64,000 nucleotides of DNA from CATOSD01 sp965203135 (GTDB lineage: Bacteria; Chloroflexota; Dehalococcoidia; Lucifugimonadales; CATOSD01): the NCBI GenBank assembly GCA_965203135.1, contig CBDBBO010000001.1, forward strand, positions 1,240,001-1,304,000. The letters run 5' to 3'. The notes below the pieces were generated by a model. The model was not told the DNA's origin. It saw only the letters and a list, made by a program, of their open reading frames with translations, and did no database searches. Below, in pieces: positions 56,014 to 64,000 of this stretch. Each line of letters begins with the position of its first letter. Position 1 is the first letter of the stretch. Made by a program: the position numbers and the translations under genes.

Positions 56014-57075
56014 TTGCGCGCTGCCCGCACCGCCGTCACCGCCGCGGCCCCCGCCGCGCCGGTGTGGAGGCGAGAGAGCGTAAGAAGGACCCTGACGCTC
56101 GCCGCCGGGCTTGGAGCGCTCGCCGCCGGACTCGTCGCGTCGTTCGCCCTCGGCGCGGTTTACGTCAGCCCCGCCGACGTGGTCGCCTCGATCGTCGGCG
56201 AGGCCGACCGCGTGAACCGCCAGATAGTGTGGAACCTTCGCATCCCGCGCTCGCTGCTGGCCTGCCTCGTCGGGGCCAACCTCGCCGTCGCGGGCGCTCT
56301 GCTCCAGGGCATAATGCGCAACCCGCTCGCTGCCCCCACCACCGTCGGCGTCTCCTCCGGCGCCGGTCTCGCGGCCACCGCCGTGCTCATCCTCGCCCCC
56401 GGTCTGCCCGCGTACCTGCCGCTGCTCGCCTTCGCGGGCGGCATGACCGCCGCGGTCGCGGTCTACCTGCTGTCCTGGCAGCCCGCGCTGGGCACCTCGC
56501 CCGTGCGCATGATCCTGGCGGGCGTGGCGGTCACCACCATGCTCGGCGCGCTCACCACCGGCCTGATGACGGCGTTCAGCGACCGGGTGCAGCCGGTGGT
56601 GCTCTGGATGGCCGGCAACCTCGTGGCGCGAAGCTGGAACCACTTCGGGCTTGTGTGGCCGTACAGCCTGCTCGGCCTGGCCGGGGCGCTGCTGCTGGTG
56701 CGCCATCTCAACGTGATGCAGCTCGGCGACGAGGCCGCGCGCGGGCTGGGCGTCCCCGTCGAGAGGGTGCGCTTCATCGCCATGGCCATCGCCTCGCTGC
56801 TCGCCGCCTCCGCGGTCAGCGTCGCCGGCCTGGTGGGATTCGTGGGCCTCATGGTGCCCCACGTCATGCGCCTGCTGGGCGGCCACAACTACGCCTACGT
56901 CGTTGTGGCGTCGGCCGTTGGGGGGGCTACTCTGCTGGTGTGGGCCGATCTGGCCGCGCGGCTGGTGATAGCGCCCCTGGAGGTGCCGGTCGGCATCCTC
57001 ACCGCGCTTCTCGGCGGCCCCTTCTTCATCTTCCTGCTGTACAAGCGCCGCTTCATAGGCGGCAGGGGCGTCTAG
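56014..57075 (+). CDS. FecCD-type ABC transporter permease
   Basis: A 353-residue inner-membrane permease with about ten helices. Family motifs are NLRIPRSLLACLVGANLAVAGALLQGIMRNPLAAPTTVGVSSGAGL, MILAGVAVTTMLGALTTGLM and VSVAGLVGFVGLMVPHVMRLLGGHNY. TTG start at 56014, 4 bp after the binding-protein stop. It forms the channel of the iron-siderophore/cobalamin importer with the ATPase that follows. Confidence 0.93.
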   Translation: MRAARTAVTAAAPAAPVWRRESVRRTLTLAAGLGALAAGLVASFALGAVYVSPADVVASIVGEADRVNRQIVWNLRIPRSLLACLVGANLAVAGALLQGIMRNPLAAPTTVGVSSGAGLAATAVLILAPGLPAYLPLLAFAGGMTAAVAVYLLSWQPALGTSPVRMILAGVAVTTMLGALTTGLMTAFSDRVQPVVLWMAGNLVARSWNHFGLVWPYSLLGLAGALLLVRHLNVMQLGDEAARGLGVPVERVRFIAMAIASLLAASAVSVAGLVGFVGLMVPHVMRLLGGHNYAYVVVASAVGGATLLVWADLAARLVIAPLEVPVGILTALLGGPFFIFLLYKRRFIGGRGV

Positions 57076-57108
57076 CGTCCCGCGTCGCTGCTCGAGAGGG
57101 ACCAAGCC

Positions 57109-57897
57109 ATGGCACAGACGCCCCCTCACATCAGCGTATCCGGGGCGGAGGTCTCCTACGACGGCAAGCCCGCCCTCGGCGGCGTCGACCTGCACGTCGC
57201 GAGGGGCGAGATGGTCGGGATCATCGGGCGCAACGGCTCCGGCAAGTCCACGCTGCTCAAGCTCATCGGCCGGCTGCTCGCGCCCTCATCCGGCGCCGTG
57301 TACCTGGACGGCAAGGCGCTGGCGTCCGTGCCGATGGGCGAGCTTGCCCGGAGCACGTCGGTGCTTCCCCAGGCGCCCGCCCCGCCGGCCGAGCTGACCG
57401 TGCGCGAACTGGTGGGCTACGGACGCTATCCGCACGTGCCGTGGCTGCGGCGATTCGGCGGACAGGACCACGAGATCGTCGAGGGCGCCATCGCGTCGTG
57501 CCGCTTGGAGGAGCTGGCCGGACGGCGGCTGGACACCCTGTCCGGCGGCGAGCGCCAGAAGGCGTGGGTAGCCATGGCGCTGGCGCAGCAGCCGCGAGTG
57601 ATGCTGCTGGACGAGCCGGTGACGTTCCTGGACCTGGGGCATCAGCTCGAGGTGATGGACCTGGTCCGCCGGCTCAACCGCGACGAGGGTATCACTGTGA
57701 TCGCCGTCATGCACGACCTGAACCTGGCGGCGCGCTACTGCGACCGCCTCGTGGCCCTGAAGGATGGCCGCGTGTGCGCCGACGGCCCAGCCGACGAAGT
57801 GATGTCCCCCGCCGTGCTCCGCGACGTGTTCGGCATAGAGGCCCGCATCGGCCGCGACCCCGTAACCGGCCGCCCGGTCTGCTACCCCTACCTGTAG
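57109..57897 (+). CDS. FecE/BtuD-type ABC transporter ATPase
   Basis: A 262-residue ATPase. Walker A GRNGSGKST, a Q-loop VLPQAPAPP, the signature LSGGERQKAWVAMALAQQP, Walker B VMLLDEPVTFLDLGHQ and the switch His in VIAVMHDLNLA are complete. It powers the permease encoded 33 bp upstream. The gene order is SDR, binding protein, permease, ATPase, likely one transcript. Confidence 0.95.
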   Translation: MAQTPPHISVSGAEVSYDGKPALGGVDLHVARGEMVGIIGRNGSGKSTLLKLIGRLLAPSSGAVYLDGKALASVPMGELARSTSVLPQAPAPPAELTVRELVGYGRYPHVPWLRRFGGQDHEIVEGAIASCRLEELAGRRLDTLSGGERQKAWVAMALAQQPRVMLLDEPVTFLDLGHQLEVMDLVRRLNRDEGITVIAVMHDLNLAARYCDRLVALKDGRVCADGPADEVMSPAVLRDVFGIEARIGRDPVTGRPVCYPYL

Positions 57898-57986
57898 TGG
57901 GCGGGGACTGCTACGGACGGGCGAGCGGGGCGGATTCAGAGGGGCAGTGGTCGGCGAAGCCCCAGTCTCAGCACGCCCCGGGCTGC

Positions 57987-58883
57987 CTAGCGCCCCCTGA
58001 GCTTGGGGTCGAGCACATCCCTCAGCGCGTCGCCGAACAGGTTGATTCCGAAAACCGCCAGGCTTATCGCGGCGCCGGGGAATATCGCCATCCAGGGCGC
58101 TATCTCGAAGAAGCGAACGGCCTCGCCGGACAGGTCCCTGCCCCAGGACGGAGCGGGTGGCTTAACGCCGAGGCCCAGGAAGCTGAGCGACGCCTCTATC
58201 AAAATGGCAGCCCCCAGGAAGGCCGTGGCGTAAACGATGAAAGGGGCCAGGCTGTTCGGAAGCATGTGCCTGAGCACTATGCGCCAGGGGCTGGACCCGA
58301 TCGCGATGGCCGCGTCCATGTACGGCGTGGCCTTCACGGCCAGCCCGCTGGAGCGGACCAGCCGCGTAGTGCCCGGGATGAGAGGCACCGCAATTGCAAT
58401 CATCACGTTGTTGACGGAGCCTCCCAGCGCCGCCACCAGGGCCAGCGCAAGCACAAGTGAGGGGAAGGAGAACATTATGTCCATCAGTCGCTGGAGAAGG
58501 TTGTCGATGACTCCTCCGAAATAGGCGCTGCCCAGACCCAGCAGGAGCCCGATACCCGTGCCCGCGGCGGTCGCCACTACGCCGACGTACATCGAGATGC
58601 GCGCGCCGTAGACGACCCGGCTGTAGATGTCTCGCCCCAGGCTGTCGGTGCCGAACCAGAAGTCGGTCGACGGCGACTCCAGGCGGTCCTGGCGGAACTG
58701 GAAGTTCGGCTCGTTGCGTGCGATGTACGGCGCGAAGATCGCGATGAGTACGAACACCACCAGCATGACGGCGCCGATGGCGCCCAGAGGCTTGCGCTTC
58801 GAGAAGTCCCAGGCCGTATGTAGCCAGGGTCTCCGTCCGCCCGGGCGCAACCGCGCCTGTATGTCTTCAGAACTTACGGCCAT
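57987..58883 (-). CDS. Peptide/nickel-type ABC transporter permease, DppC-like (second system)
   Basis: A 298-residue permease: first helix LGAIGAVMLVVFVLIAIFAPYIA, then WFGTDSLGRDIYSRVVYGARIS, the EAA-type loop AIAIGSSPWRIVLRHMLPNSLAP, and the ending FGINLFGDALRDVLDPKLRGR. ATG 58883 is 17 bp after the DppB-like gene. Distinct in sequence from the homologue at 25569, so it is a separate transporter and not a recent duplicate. Confidence 0.94.
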   Translation of the reverse strand: MAVSSEDIQARLRPGGRRPWLHTAWDFSKRKPLGAIGAVMLVVFVLIAIFAPYIARNEPNFQFRQDRLESPSTDFWFGTDSLGRDIYSRVVYGARISMYVGVVATAAGTGIGLLLGLGSAYFGGVIDNLLQRLMDIMFSFPSLVLALALVAALGGSVNNVMIAIAVPLIPGTTRLVRSSGLAVKATPYMDAAIAIGSSPWRIVLRHMLPNSLAPFIVYATAFLGAAILIEASLSFLGLGVKPPAPSWGRDLSGEAVRFFEIAPWMAIFPGAAISLAVFGINLFGDALRDVLDPKLRGR

Positions 58884-58900
58884 GTCGGATCCTCAACCGT

Positions 58901-59857
58901 TCAGGAGTACTTGATCCTCGGGTCTATCCAGGCATACAACATATCGACGAGTATGTTTACCACCACCACCACGCCGGCGAAGATGAACACCAGCGCCTGC
59001 ACGGTGCTGTAATCGCGATTGAAGATCGATTCCACCAGCAGCCGCCCTATCCCGGGTATTCGGAAGACCGTCTCGATAATGACGATGCCGCCGAACAGCG
59101 CTATCACCTCCAGGCCAATGAGCGTGATAACCGGGAGGATCGCGTTCTTCAGGCCGTGGCGGTTCATCACCACCGAGTTGCGAAGCCCCTTTGCCCGCGC
59201 GGTGCGTATGTAGTCTTCCCGCAATACTTCCAACATGCTCGACCTGGTCATGCGCGTGCCGAGGGCCGAGAGGCGGAACCCGGTGGCCAGGGCCGGGAAG
59301 ATGAGCTGCCGGAAGTTCAGCCAGGGGTCCTCCCAGATGGGCGCGTATTCGACGGGCGTGAACCAATTGAAGTATATCAACAGGCCCAGAATTATCAGGG
59401 TGGCTATGAAGAAGTTGGGGATCGAGAGCGCGCCGATACTGACGATGCGCAGGGCGTAGTCCACCCAAGAGTCCTGCTTCAGCGCCGCCACAAGACCGGA
59501 GGGTATGGCGATTGCCGTAGACACGACTATCACCATGATCATGAGATTGAGCGTGATGGGGTATCGCGCCTTTATCTCGTCCATGATTATCTCTCCGGTG
59601 TAGAGAGACCGGCCGAAATCGAGACGCAGCGCGCCCCAGAGCCAGCGGCCGTACTGAACGTGCAGGGGGTCGTCGAGGCCCAGCTTGTCCCGCAACTGTT
59701 GGACCATCTCCTGGGCGCCCTCCTGGTCCATCTGGGCGCCCATAATTGCCGCGGTCACGTCCCCGGGCACCACGCGCATGATGAGAAACACCAGCGTTAC
59801 TGCCCCAAGAAAAGTGGGTACGGCGAAGACGACCCTGCGGAGCAGATATTTCTGCAT
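58901..59857 (-). CDS. Peptide/nickel-type ABC transporter permease, DppB-like (second system)
   Basis: A 318-residue permease beginning MQKYLLRRVVFAVPTFLGAVTLVFLIMRVVPGD, with the EAA loop IRTARAKGLRNSVVMNRHGLKNAILPV and five to six helices. It lies between the binding-protein gene (149 bp upstream, a gap with weak stem-loops) and DppC. No ATPase is encoded nearby for either peptide system. Confidence 0.94.
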   Translation of the reverse strand: MQKYLLRRVVFAVPTFLGAVTLVFLIMRVVPGDVTAAIMGAQMDQEGAQEMVQQLRDKLGLDDPLHVQYGRWLWGALRLDFGRSLYTGEIIMDEIKARYPITLNLMIMVIVVSTAIAIPSGLVAALKQDSWVDYALRIVSIGALSIPNFFIATLIILGLLIYFNWFTPVEYAPIWEDPWLNFRQLIFPALATGFRLSALGTRMTRSSMLEVLREDYIRTARAKGLRNSVVMNRHGLKNAILPVITLIGLEVIALFGGIVIIETVFRIPGIGRLLVESIFNRDYSTVQALVFIFAGVVVVVNILVDMLYAWIDPRIKYS

Positions 59858-59877
59858 GACAGTCCTAATTCGGCCAA

Positions 59878-59972
59878 GCTGAAGAGAGACCCAGCTTCAG
59901 CCTATACCAAGGGGGCATGGTGAGCCCGACAAGTAGTCCTGCCAGACTCAGCACACCCCCTGCTTTTGTCGG
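59878..59972 (-). other. Weak stem-loops between binding protein and permease genes
   Basis: Two 7-bp inverted repeats: GCTGAAG (59878-59884)/CTTCAGC (59895-59901), and CCGACAA (59926-59932)/TTGTCGG (59966-59972). They occupy the same relative place as the strong hairpin at 27552 in the first peptide operon and may similarly reduce permease expression. No T-run. Confidence 0.4.
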
Positions 59973-60006
59973 TGTGTCGGTTTCAGTTAGGAGCGATGTC
60001 GGTCGG

Positions 60007-62124
60007 CTATCTGCACTGCCCGCCCGTGCACCAGGTGCTCTCCAGGCGGTCGTGGTTGTACGTCCAATCGGCCAGTCGCATCTCCCAGCTCTGCACGTTG
60101 TCCCAGTGCAGAGTTGCCTGCCACCAGTAGTACGGGCGCTGGTCCGGCAGGTCCTCGAGAAGGATGCGCTCGATCTCGTGAGTCAGTTCGATCCGCTTCT
60201 GGCGGTCCAGTTCCTGGGACTGCATCGTAAACAGCTCGTCGAACCGCTCGTTGCAGTATCCGAAGAAGTTGGACGGGTTGTCGCACTGGAAGCGCGCCCA
60301 GTAGCCGTCGGGGTCGTCGAACGGAGTGGACGAGGGGAGGGCCATGATCGAGTACTCGCCGGCGTTCCGGCGGCCTACGATGGTTGCCGTGTCGACCGTG
60401 CTCACCTCGATGTCGATTCCAATTTGTGCCAGGTCCTGCTGGGCCGTCAGGGCGGCCTTCTGATAGGAGATGCCGAAACGCACCAGCAGCTCGTCGCTGA
60501 ATCCGCCGGCCAGTCCCGCCTCATCCATAAGCGCCTTCGCCTCGGCGAGTCGCGCTTCCCTGTCCCGGCTGAAGAACGAATAGGTGTCCCGCTCTTCCGC
60601 AGGCAGGGCGAAGTCCAGGTGGGGCCCAATGAAGGCGCCCGGCGTTCCCCATCCCTCGATCGCGGCGTCGATGGTCTCCCACTGGTCGATTGCCAGCCAG
60701 ACGGCCTTGCGCACGCGCACGTCGTTCCAGGGTTCTTGGTCCAGATTGATCATTATGTTGTGCCAGGCGTTGCGCGGCGCGGTGATCAGCACCGCCTCGT
60801 CGGGATACTGCTCCAGGATCTGGTTAGCGACCGAGGGCTCGAGATGCTGCGCCAGGCCTACGGTCGAAAGCTGGCGCGCGCGGAAGGCCAGGGACATCTG
60901 GGTGAGGTCCGGGAAGACCACGTCCTTGTATCCATCCAGGTAGGGGCGACCCGGCTTCCAGTAGTCCGGGTTAGCCTCGGCAACGAACTCGACGCCCTGC
61001 ACGTGGGACTTGAACTTGAACGGCCCGGTGCCGTCCAGGAAGGATTCCTGCTTTTCCAGGCCGCTGCGGGGGTCCTCTGAGGCCACCACGGCGTCGGCTA
61101 TAGCCTTGGGCTGGACGACGAACCGCGACCCGGCCAGGGCCGTGAGGAAAGCGGCCATAGGTTTACTGAGTGTCACGCTCAGCGTGTATTCGTCAGAACA
61201 CGAAGAGCTCTCGTAAGGAGCGAGCACGCCAGCCAGGCTGCTCACCTTGGACGTCGTCATCTTATCCAGAGACGCCTTGGCGTCCGCGCACGTGAAGTGC
61301 GTGCCGCTGTGGAAGTTGACGTCGTCGCGCAGACGGAAGGTGTAGGTGGTTCCGGCCGAGTCCGCCTCCCAGTGCGCGGCCAGCTCGGGCAGAATGACGC
61401 CCGGCGCCCTCTGGTCGTAGGTCAGTATGGAGTTATAGGTGGGACCAACCGGCTGCACGGCGTTGTAGGTGCCCGTCCAGTGCAGGTCGAAGCTGATGAT
61501 TCCCTCGTTGGTCGGGAACACGAGCGTGCCGCCGCGGTCTATGTCGCCGGTCATGGGGGCGGGGGCCGCCATGGTGGCGGCCTCGATCTCGGCCCTCTGG
61601 GCTGCCAGCGCGCTCTCGATTGCAGCGGCTACCTGGGCCTCGGTCACACCACCGGGCCGTTCGGCAAGGGCGCCCTGTATGGCCGCGGCTACCTCTTCCG
61701 AGGTCACTCCGGGCTGCTGGGCGCTGAGCGCCTTGGCGATCTCGCCAGCTACGTCCTCGGTTGTGAGGCCCTCCTGCTGTGCGAGGGCGCTCGCTATGGC
61801 GGAGGCCATCTCCGCGGAGGTGACCCCGCCGGGTTGGGCGGCCAGGGCCTTGGCTATCTCGTTGGCGACGTCCTGGGTGGTAACGCCAGGTTGTGCGGCG
61901 AGAGCCTGCTGAATGGCGCCTGCCACTTCCTCAGAGGTGACTCCCGGCTGCACTTGGACTCCCGCAACCGCGCGCGACACTATGCCTTCGACGTCGATGG
62001 GAGTCGGTGTTGGCGGCGCGGGTGGCGCGGGCTCGGCCTCCGCGGCGCACGCTACTGTGAGCATCAGTAGCAGCACCGCCGACAGAGCGATTAGGAACCT
62101 GGGCCATACTCCGACACTAGCCAT
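60007..62124 (-). CDS. ABC transporter substrate-binding lipoprotein with tandem repeats
   Basis: A 705-residue family 5 binding protein. The signal ends at lipobox Cys26 (LLMLTVAC), followed by a Pro/Thr linker and then six tandem 19-20-residue units at 59-175 of pattern QPGVTSEEVAxAIxxALAA, predicted helix-turn repeats. The solute-binding part begins near 195 (DIDRGGTLVFPTNEGIISFDLHWTGT) with LAAHWEADSAGTTYTFRLRDDVNFHSG, YTLSVTLSKPMAAFL and WNDVRVRKAVWLAIDQWET. ATG 62124 has GGAGGTG upstream. It heads the operon with the two permeases. Confidence 0.93.
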   Translation of the reverse strand: MASVGVWPRFLIALSAVLLLMLTVACAAEAEPAPPAPPTPTPIDVEGIVSRAVAGVQVQPGVTSEEVAGAIQQALAAQPGVTTQDVANEIAKALAAQPGGVTSAEMASAIASALAQQEGLTTEDVAGEIAKALSAQQPGVTSEEVAAAIQGALAERPGGVTEAQVAAAIESALAAQRAEIEAATMAAPAPMTGDIDRGGTLVFPTNEGIISFDLHWTGTYNAVQPVGPTYNSILTYDQRAPGVILPELAAHWEADSAGTTYTFRLRDDVNFHSGTHFTCADAKASLDKMTTSKVSSLAGVLAPYESSSCSDEYTLSVTLSKPMAAFLTALAGSRFVVQPKAIADAVVASEDPRSGLEKQESFLDGTGPFKFKSHVQGVEFVAEANPDYWKPGRPYLDGYKDVVFPDLTQMSLAFRARQLSTVGLAQHLEPSVANQILEQYPDEAVLITAPRNAWHNIMINLDQEPWNDVRVRKAVWLAIDQWETIDAAIEGWGTPGAFIGPHLDFALPAEERDTYSFFSRDREARLAEAKALMDEAGLAGGFSDELLVRFGISYQKAALTAQQDLAQIGIDIEVSTVDTATIVGRRNAGEYSIMALPSSTPFDDPDGYWARFQCDNPSNFFGYCNERFDELFTMQSQELDRQKRIELTHEIERILLEDLPDQRPYYWWQATLHWDNVQSWEMRLADWTYNHDRLESTWCTGGQCR

Positions 62125-62446
62125 AGATGCACCTCCACGTCACACCACCTGGTGGTGTGTCCAACTGTCAGCGAGCTTTTTCTGTTGCTCGGATTCGCGC
62201 AGACTAGCACAATCTAGATTGCACGGTCAACAACGGCCTCGCTTCCGGGCCGGGCAATCGCAATCCGGCGTTGCCAGGAGTGTGAGGAAAATCATCCAGG
62301 GGAGGAACCGCAAGCCGCCGTATTGCGCTGAGTTTCCGAGATTGCTTGCGCGGGAAAGCCGAGTGCGGTGTAATGGGCGGTGCCGTGGGCGCGCACGCGG
62401 AGTGGAGCCGCTCCCGTTGGGGCGAGATGTACGGAGGATAAGGATT
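62125..62446. other. 322-bp gap between divergent genes
   Basis: It holds the 19-bp palindrome at 62141-62159 and a perfect 12-bp palindrome CAATCTAGATTG at 62210-62221. The first 120 bp or so is AT-richer and likely contains the promoter of the leftward transporter operon. The rest has no feature I recognise, apart from GGAGG ahead of ATG 62447. Confidence 0.55.
62141..62159. promoter_or_regulatory. Palindromic candidate operator upstream of the second transporter
   Basis: CACACCACC-T-GGTGGTGTG, two perfect 9-bp arms around one base, lies 17 bp ahead of the binding-protein start codon and just upstream of its GGAGGTG ribosome site. It could bind a dimeric repressor or fold in the leader RNA. 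Confidence 0.55.
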
Positions 62447-63295
62447 ATGCTGACCGAGATTCTGACTATCGACTGCCAGGTGCACTGCTACGAGCGCAAC
62501 CGGCCGGAGCGTCCGTGGAGCGGGCATCTCGAAGGCCCCGACGAGGTGACGGGCGACGACATGGTCGCGGCTATGGACGCCGTCGGCGTGGACGGCGCCA
62601 TCCTCATCTCGCCGTACTCGCTGTACGCCTACGACGCCAGCTACGCGCTGGAGGTGTACGCGCAGCATCCGGGCCGGTTCGGCTTGGTGCGTCCGTTCGA
62701 TCCGTCGTCGGAGTCGGTGGCCGAGGAGGTGGCGGAGTGGACGTCGACGACGGGCGTGGTGGGCGCGCGCGTCATGCTGGCCTACGGGGACTACGATGCG
62801 GACAATCCCGGCCTGAACGCGATATTCGCCGCCGCCGCCCGCGCGGGCGTTCCCGTGAACGTCATGGCCGCGGGCAAGCTGCCGCTGCTGGCCGAGCTTG
62901 CGCGCCGCAACCCGGATACGCAGGTGATCATCGACCACGTGGGGCTGGCCCAGCCGTTCGTGCCGCCAGCGCCGCCGGAGCCGTTCGCCGACCTGCCCAA
63001 CGTGCTCGCCGCGGCGGAGCTGCCCAACGTGGCCATCAAGATTTCGGGCGCCTGCACGCTGTCCCACGAGCCGTTCCCCTACCCAGACATCTGGGACTCG
63101 CTGGGCCGGGTGTTCGACGCCTACGGCCTGGAGCGGTGCATGTGGGGCACCGACTGGACGCGCGCCGTGCGGCTGCTCACCTACGAGCAGGGCGTGGAGG
63201 CGTTCCGGGTGACCGACCGCCTCTCGGACTCGGACCGGGACACCCTGATGGGCGGCACCCTCGCGCGAATCTACAACTGGACGCCCGGGGCCTGA
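62447..63295 (+). CDS. Amidohydrolase family protein (amidohydrolase_2)
   Basis: A 282-residue TIM-barrel amidohydrolase of the 2-pyrone-4,6-dicarboxylate hydrolase/ACMSD-like group. ILTIDCQVHCYERNRPERPW resembles the metal-binding HxH start but reads Gln-Val-His; VIIDHVGLAQ and the late Asp in MWGTDWTRAV are family hallmarks. Start ATG 62447 after GGAGG. It is divergent from the peptide transporter and might act on an imported compound. The substrate is unknown. Confidence 0.88.
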   Translation: MLTEILTIDCQVHCYERNRPERPWSGHLEGPDEVTGDDMVAAMDAVGVDGAILISPYSLYAYDASYALEVYAQHPGRFGLVRPFDPSSESVAEEVAEWTSTTGVVGARVMLAYGDYDADNPGLNAIFAAAARAGVPVNVMAAGKLPLLAELARRNPDTQVIIDHVGLAQPFVPPAPPEPFADLPNVLAAAELPNVAIKISGACTLSHEPFPYPDIWDSLGRVFDAYGLERCMWGTDWTRAVRLLTYEQGVEAFRVTDRLSDSDRDTLMGGTLARIYNWTPGA

Positions 63296-63316
63296 GCCGG
63301 TTGTTCGGTTGCGGGG

Positions 63317-64000
63317 CTACTCCTCCTCCGGCAGCAGCACGACGCGCACGTAGCGGTCGTCGGTGAGGTAGCGTTCGGCGGCGGCGGCCACCTGCTCCAG
63401 CGTCAGCGCCTCCAGCAATTCGTCGAAGGCGACTATCTGGTCGAACGACTCCCCGCGCCGCGCGGCAATGCGTATCTGGTTGAGCCAGAAATTGTTCTCC
63501 CGCAGGTCCTCCTCGCGGTTGGTCCTGAACAGCTCCTTGGCGGTGTCCAGGTACTTCTGCTCGCCGCCCATCTGCAGCCAGTCTATCTGGTCGAACACCT
63601 CGTCCCGGAGCTCTTCGACGCGGTCGGGGTCGCTGCCGAACAGGACGTAGACCCGGTACTCGGGGTCCGGGAGCGTCTGGGTGCCGGCGGTGTTGACGTT
63701 GATGCTGTAGGTGCCTCCGAGCGCCTCGCGCACCCGCTCGCGCAGCCGGATGCCGAGAATCTCGCCGGCCACGTCGATCGTGAGCGCCTCCCGGCGGCTC
63801 CATTCCAGGTCTCCGGCGTACACCAGCAGCGTCTGGCTGCGCGGCTCGACGCCGCTGCGGACCACTTCGTCCACGATGCCCGGTGGCGGGTCGACTTCGT
63901 GGTCCCGCCACTGCTCGGCGCGTCCGGTTGTCGGCAGGGCGGCCAGGTAGTTCTCGGTCAGGGAGCGCAGGGTGTCCCAGTCGAAGGCGCCCACGAAGAC
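63317..64000 (-). CDS. M16 family peptidase, C-terminal part (cut by window edge)
   Basis: A 227-residue fragment of an insulinase/pitrilysin family protein, continuing beyond the window. FVGAFDWDTLRSLTENYLAALPTTGR is the junction where the C-terminal inactive M16 domain starts, followed by DLEWSRREALTIDVAGEILGIRLRERVREALGGTYSINV, where the Arg-Glu-x-x-Gly-Gly-x-Tyr helps bind substrate. The catalytic HxxEH motif would lie in the missing N-terminal part. The stop is at 63317. Confidence 0.9.
   Translation of the reverse strand, partial: VFVGAFDWDTLRSLTENYLAALPTTGRAEQWRDHEVDPPPGIVDEVVRSGVEPRSQTLLVYAGDLEWSRREALTIDVAGEILGIRLRERVREALGGTYSINVNTAGTQTLPDPEYRVYVLFGSDPDRVEELRDEVFDQIDWLQMGGEQKYLDTAKELFRTNREEDLRENNFWLNQIRIAARRGESFDQIVAFDELLEALTLEQVAAAAERYLTDDRYVRVVLLPEEE

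Noticed and set aside
56064..58460. A 798-codon plus-strand frame
   Set aside because: Arg/Gly/Pro-rich shadow over the permease and ATPase genes, running antisense into the next permease.
25569..62124. The two peptide transporter operons as a recent duplication
   Set aside because: Permeases and binding proteins share only family motifs, and the binding proteins have different linkers, so they are separate lineages.
1..64000. tRNA, rRNA, CRISPR and prophage content
   Set aside because: Reading the intergenic gaps showed no cloverleaf-like gene, no regularly spaced repeats with spacers and no phage structural or integrase genes.

Overview
The window is about two-thirds G+C and codes densely on both strands. 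It looks like a chromosomal segment of a Chloroflexota bacterium, most like the SAR202/Dehalococcoidia group. That is an inference from three things: several Uma2-family (DUF820) paralogues, peptide-type ABC transporters whose binding lipoproteins have long Pro/Thr/Gln or Ala-rich linkers, and a membrane-anchored RNase Y next to a YmdB-like phosphodiesterase. No rRNA or tRNA gene and no CRISPR array was seen.

Layout. 1-6100: two different insertion sequences (IS982-like, 17-1148; IS4-type with a YREK signature, 4745-6082) bracket an aldo/keto reductase and a three-gene operon of a putative dual OB-domain protein and two DUF488 proteins. Both elements sit inside copies of a short palindromic intergenic repeat found about eight times here. 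6150-7636 and 23956-25426: a two-gene Uma2 operon exists as an inverted duplication about 16 kb apart. Between the copies lie aspS, an overlapping operon (ymdB-like, PHP phosphoesterase, plsY, zinc-finger membrane protein), rny, a type III restriction-modification locus (res first, mod last, with a DUF2335 module, a duplicated mod 5' end and a decayed vapC between them) and a SoxCD-like sulfite dehydrogenase pair.

25569-32594: a peptide/nickel-type ABC transporter (permeases and binding protein, with a 12-bp stem-loop between them), a lipoate-protein ligase-like gene, a CaiB/BaiF CoA-transferase and an enoyl-CoA hydratase. 32813-36465: an AT-richer RapA-like SNF2 helicase whose stop codon overlaps the start of a RelE/ParE toxin. 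36576-38998: alpha/beta hydrolase and D-aminoacylase-type amidohydrolase.

39112-46895: a replication and housekeeping block: dnaA, a probable oriC with three evenly spaced DnaA boxes and an AT-rich element, obg, nadD, pyrE, a histidine phosphatase, a fifth Uma2 gene, DUF503, hpt, then a two-subunit NDP-forming acyl-CoA synthetase. 48428-51308: a vapBC-type pair and a Septu-like ATPase/HNH nuclease pair. 51947-57897: lepB, a stand-alone 5' nuclease, hicAB, an epimerase-like SDR, and an iron-siderophore/cobalamin-type ABC importer (binding protein, permease, ATPase). 57987-62124: a second peptide ABC importer whose binding protein carries six tandem 19-20-residue repeats. 62447-64000: an amidohydrolase and the C-terminal part of an M16 peptidase cut by the window edge.

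Together the genes suggest a heterotroph that imports peptides and organic acids and activates and degrades acyl-CoA compounds. Scattered among its core genes are nuclease, restriction and toxin modules.
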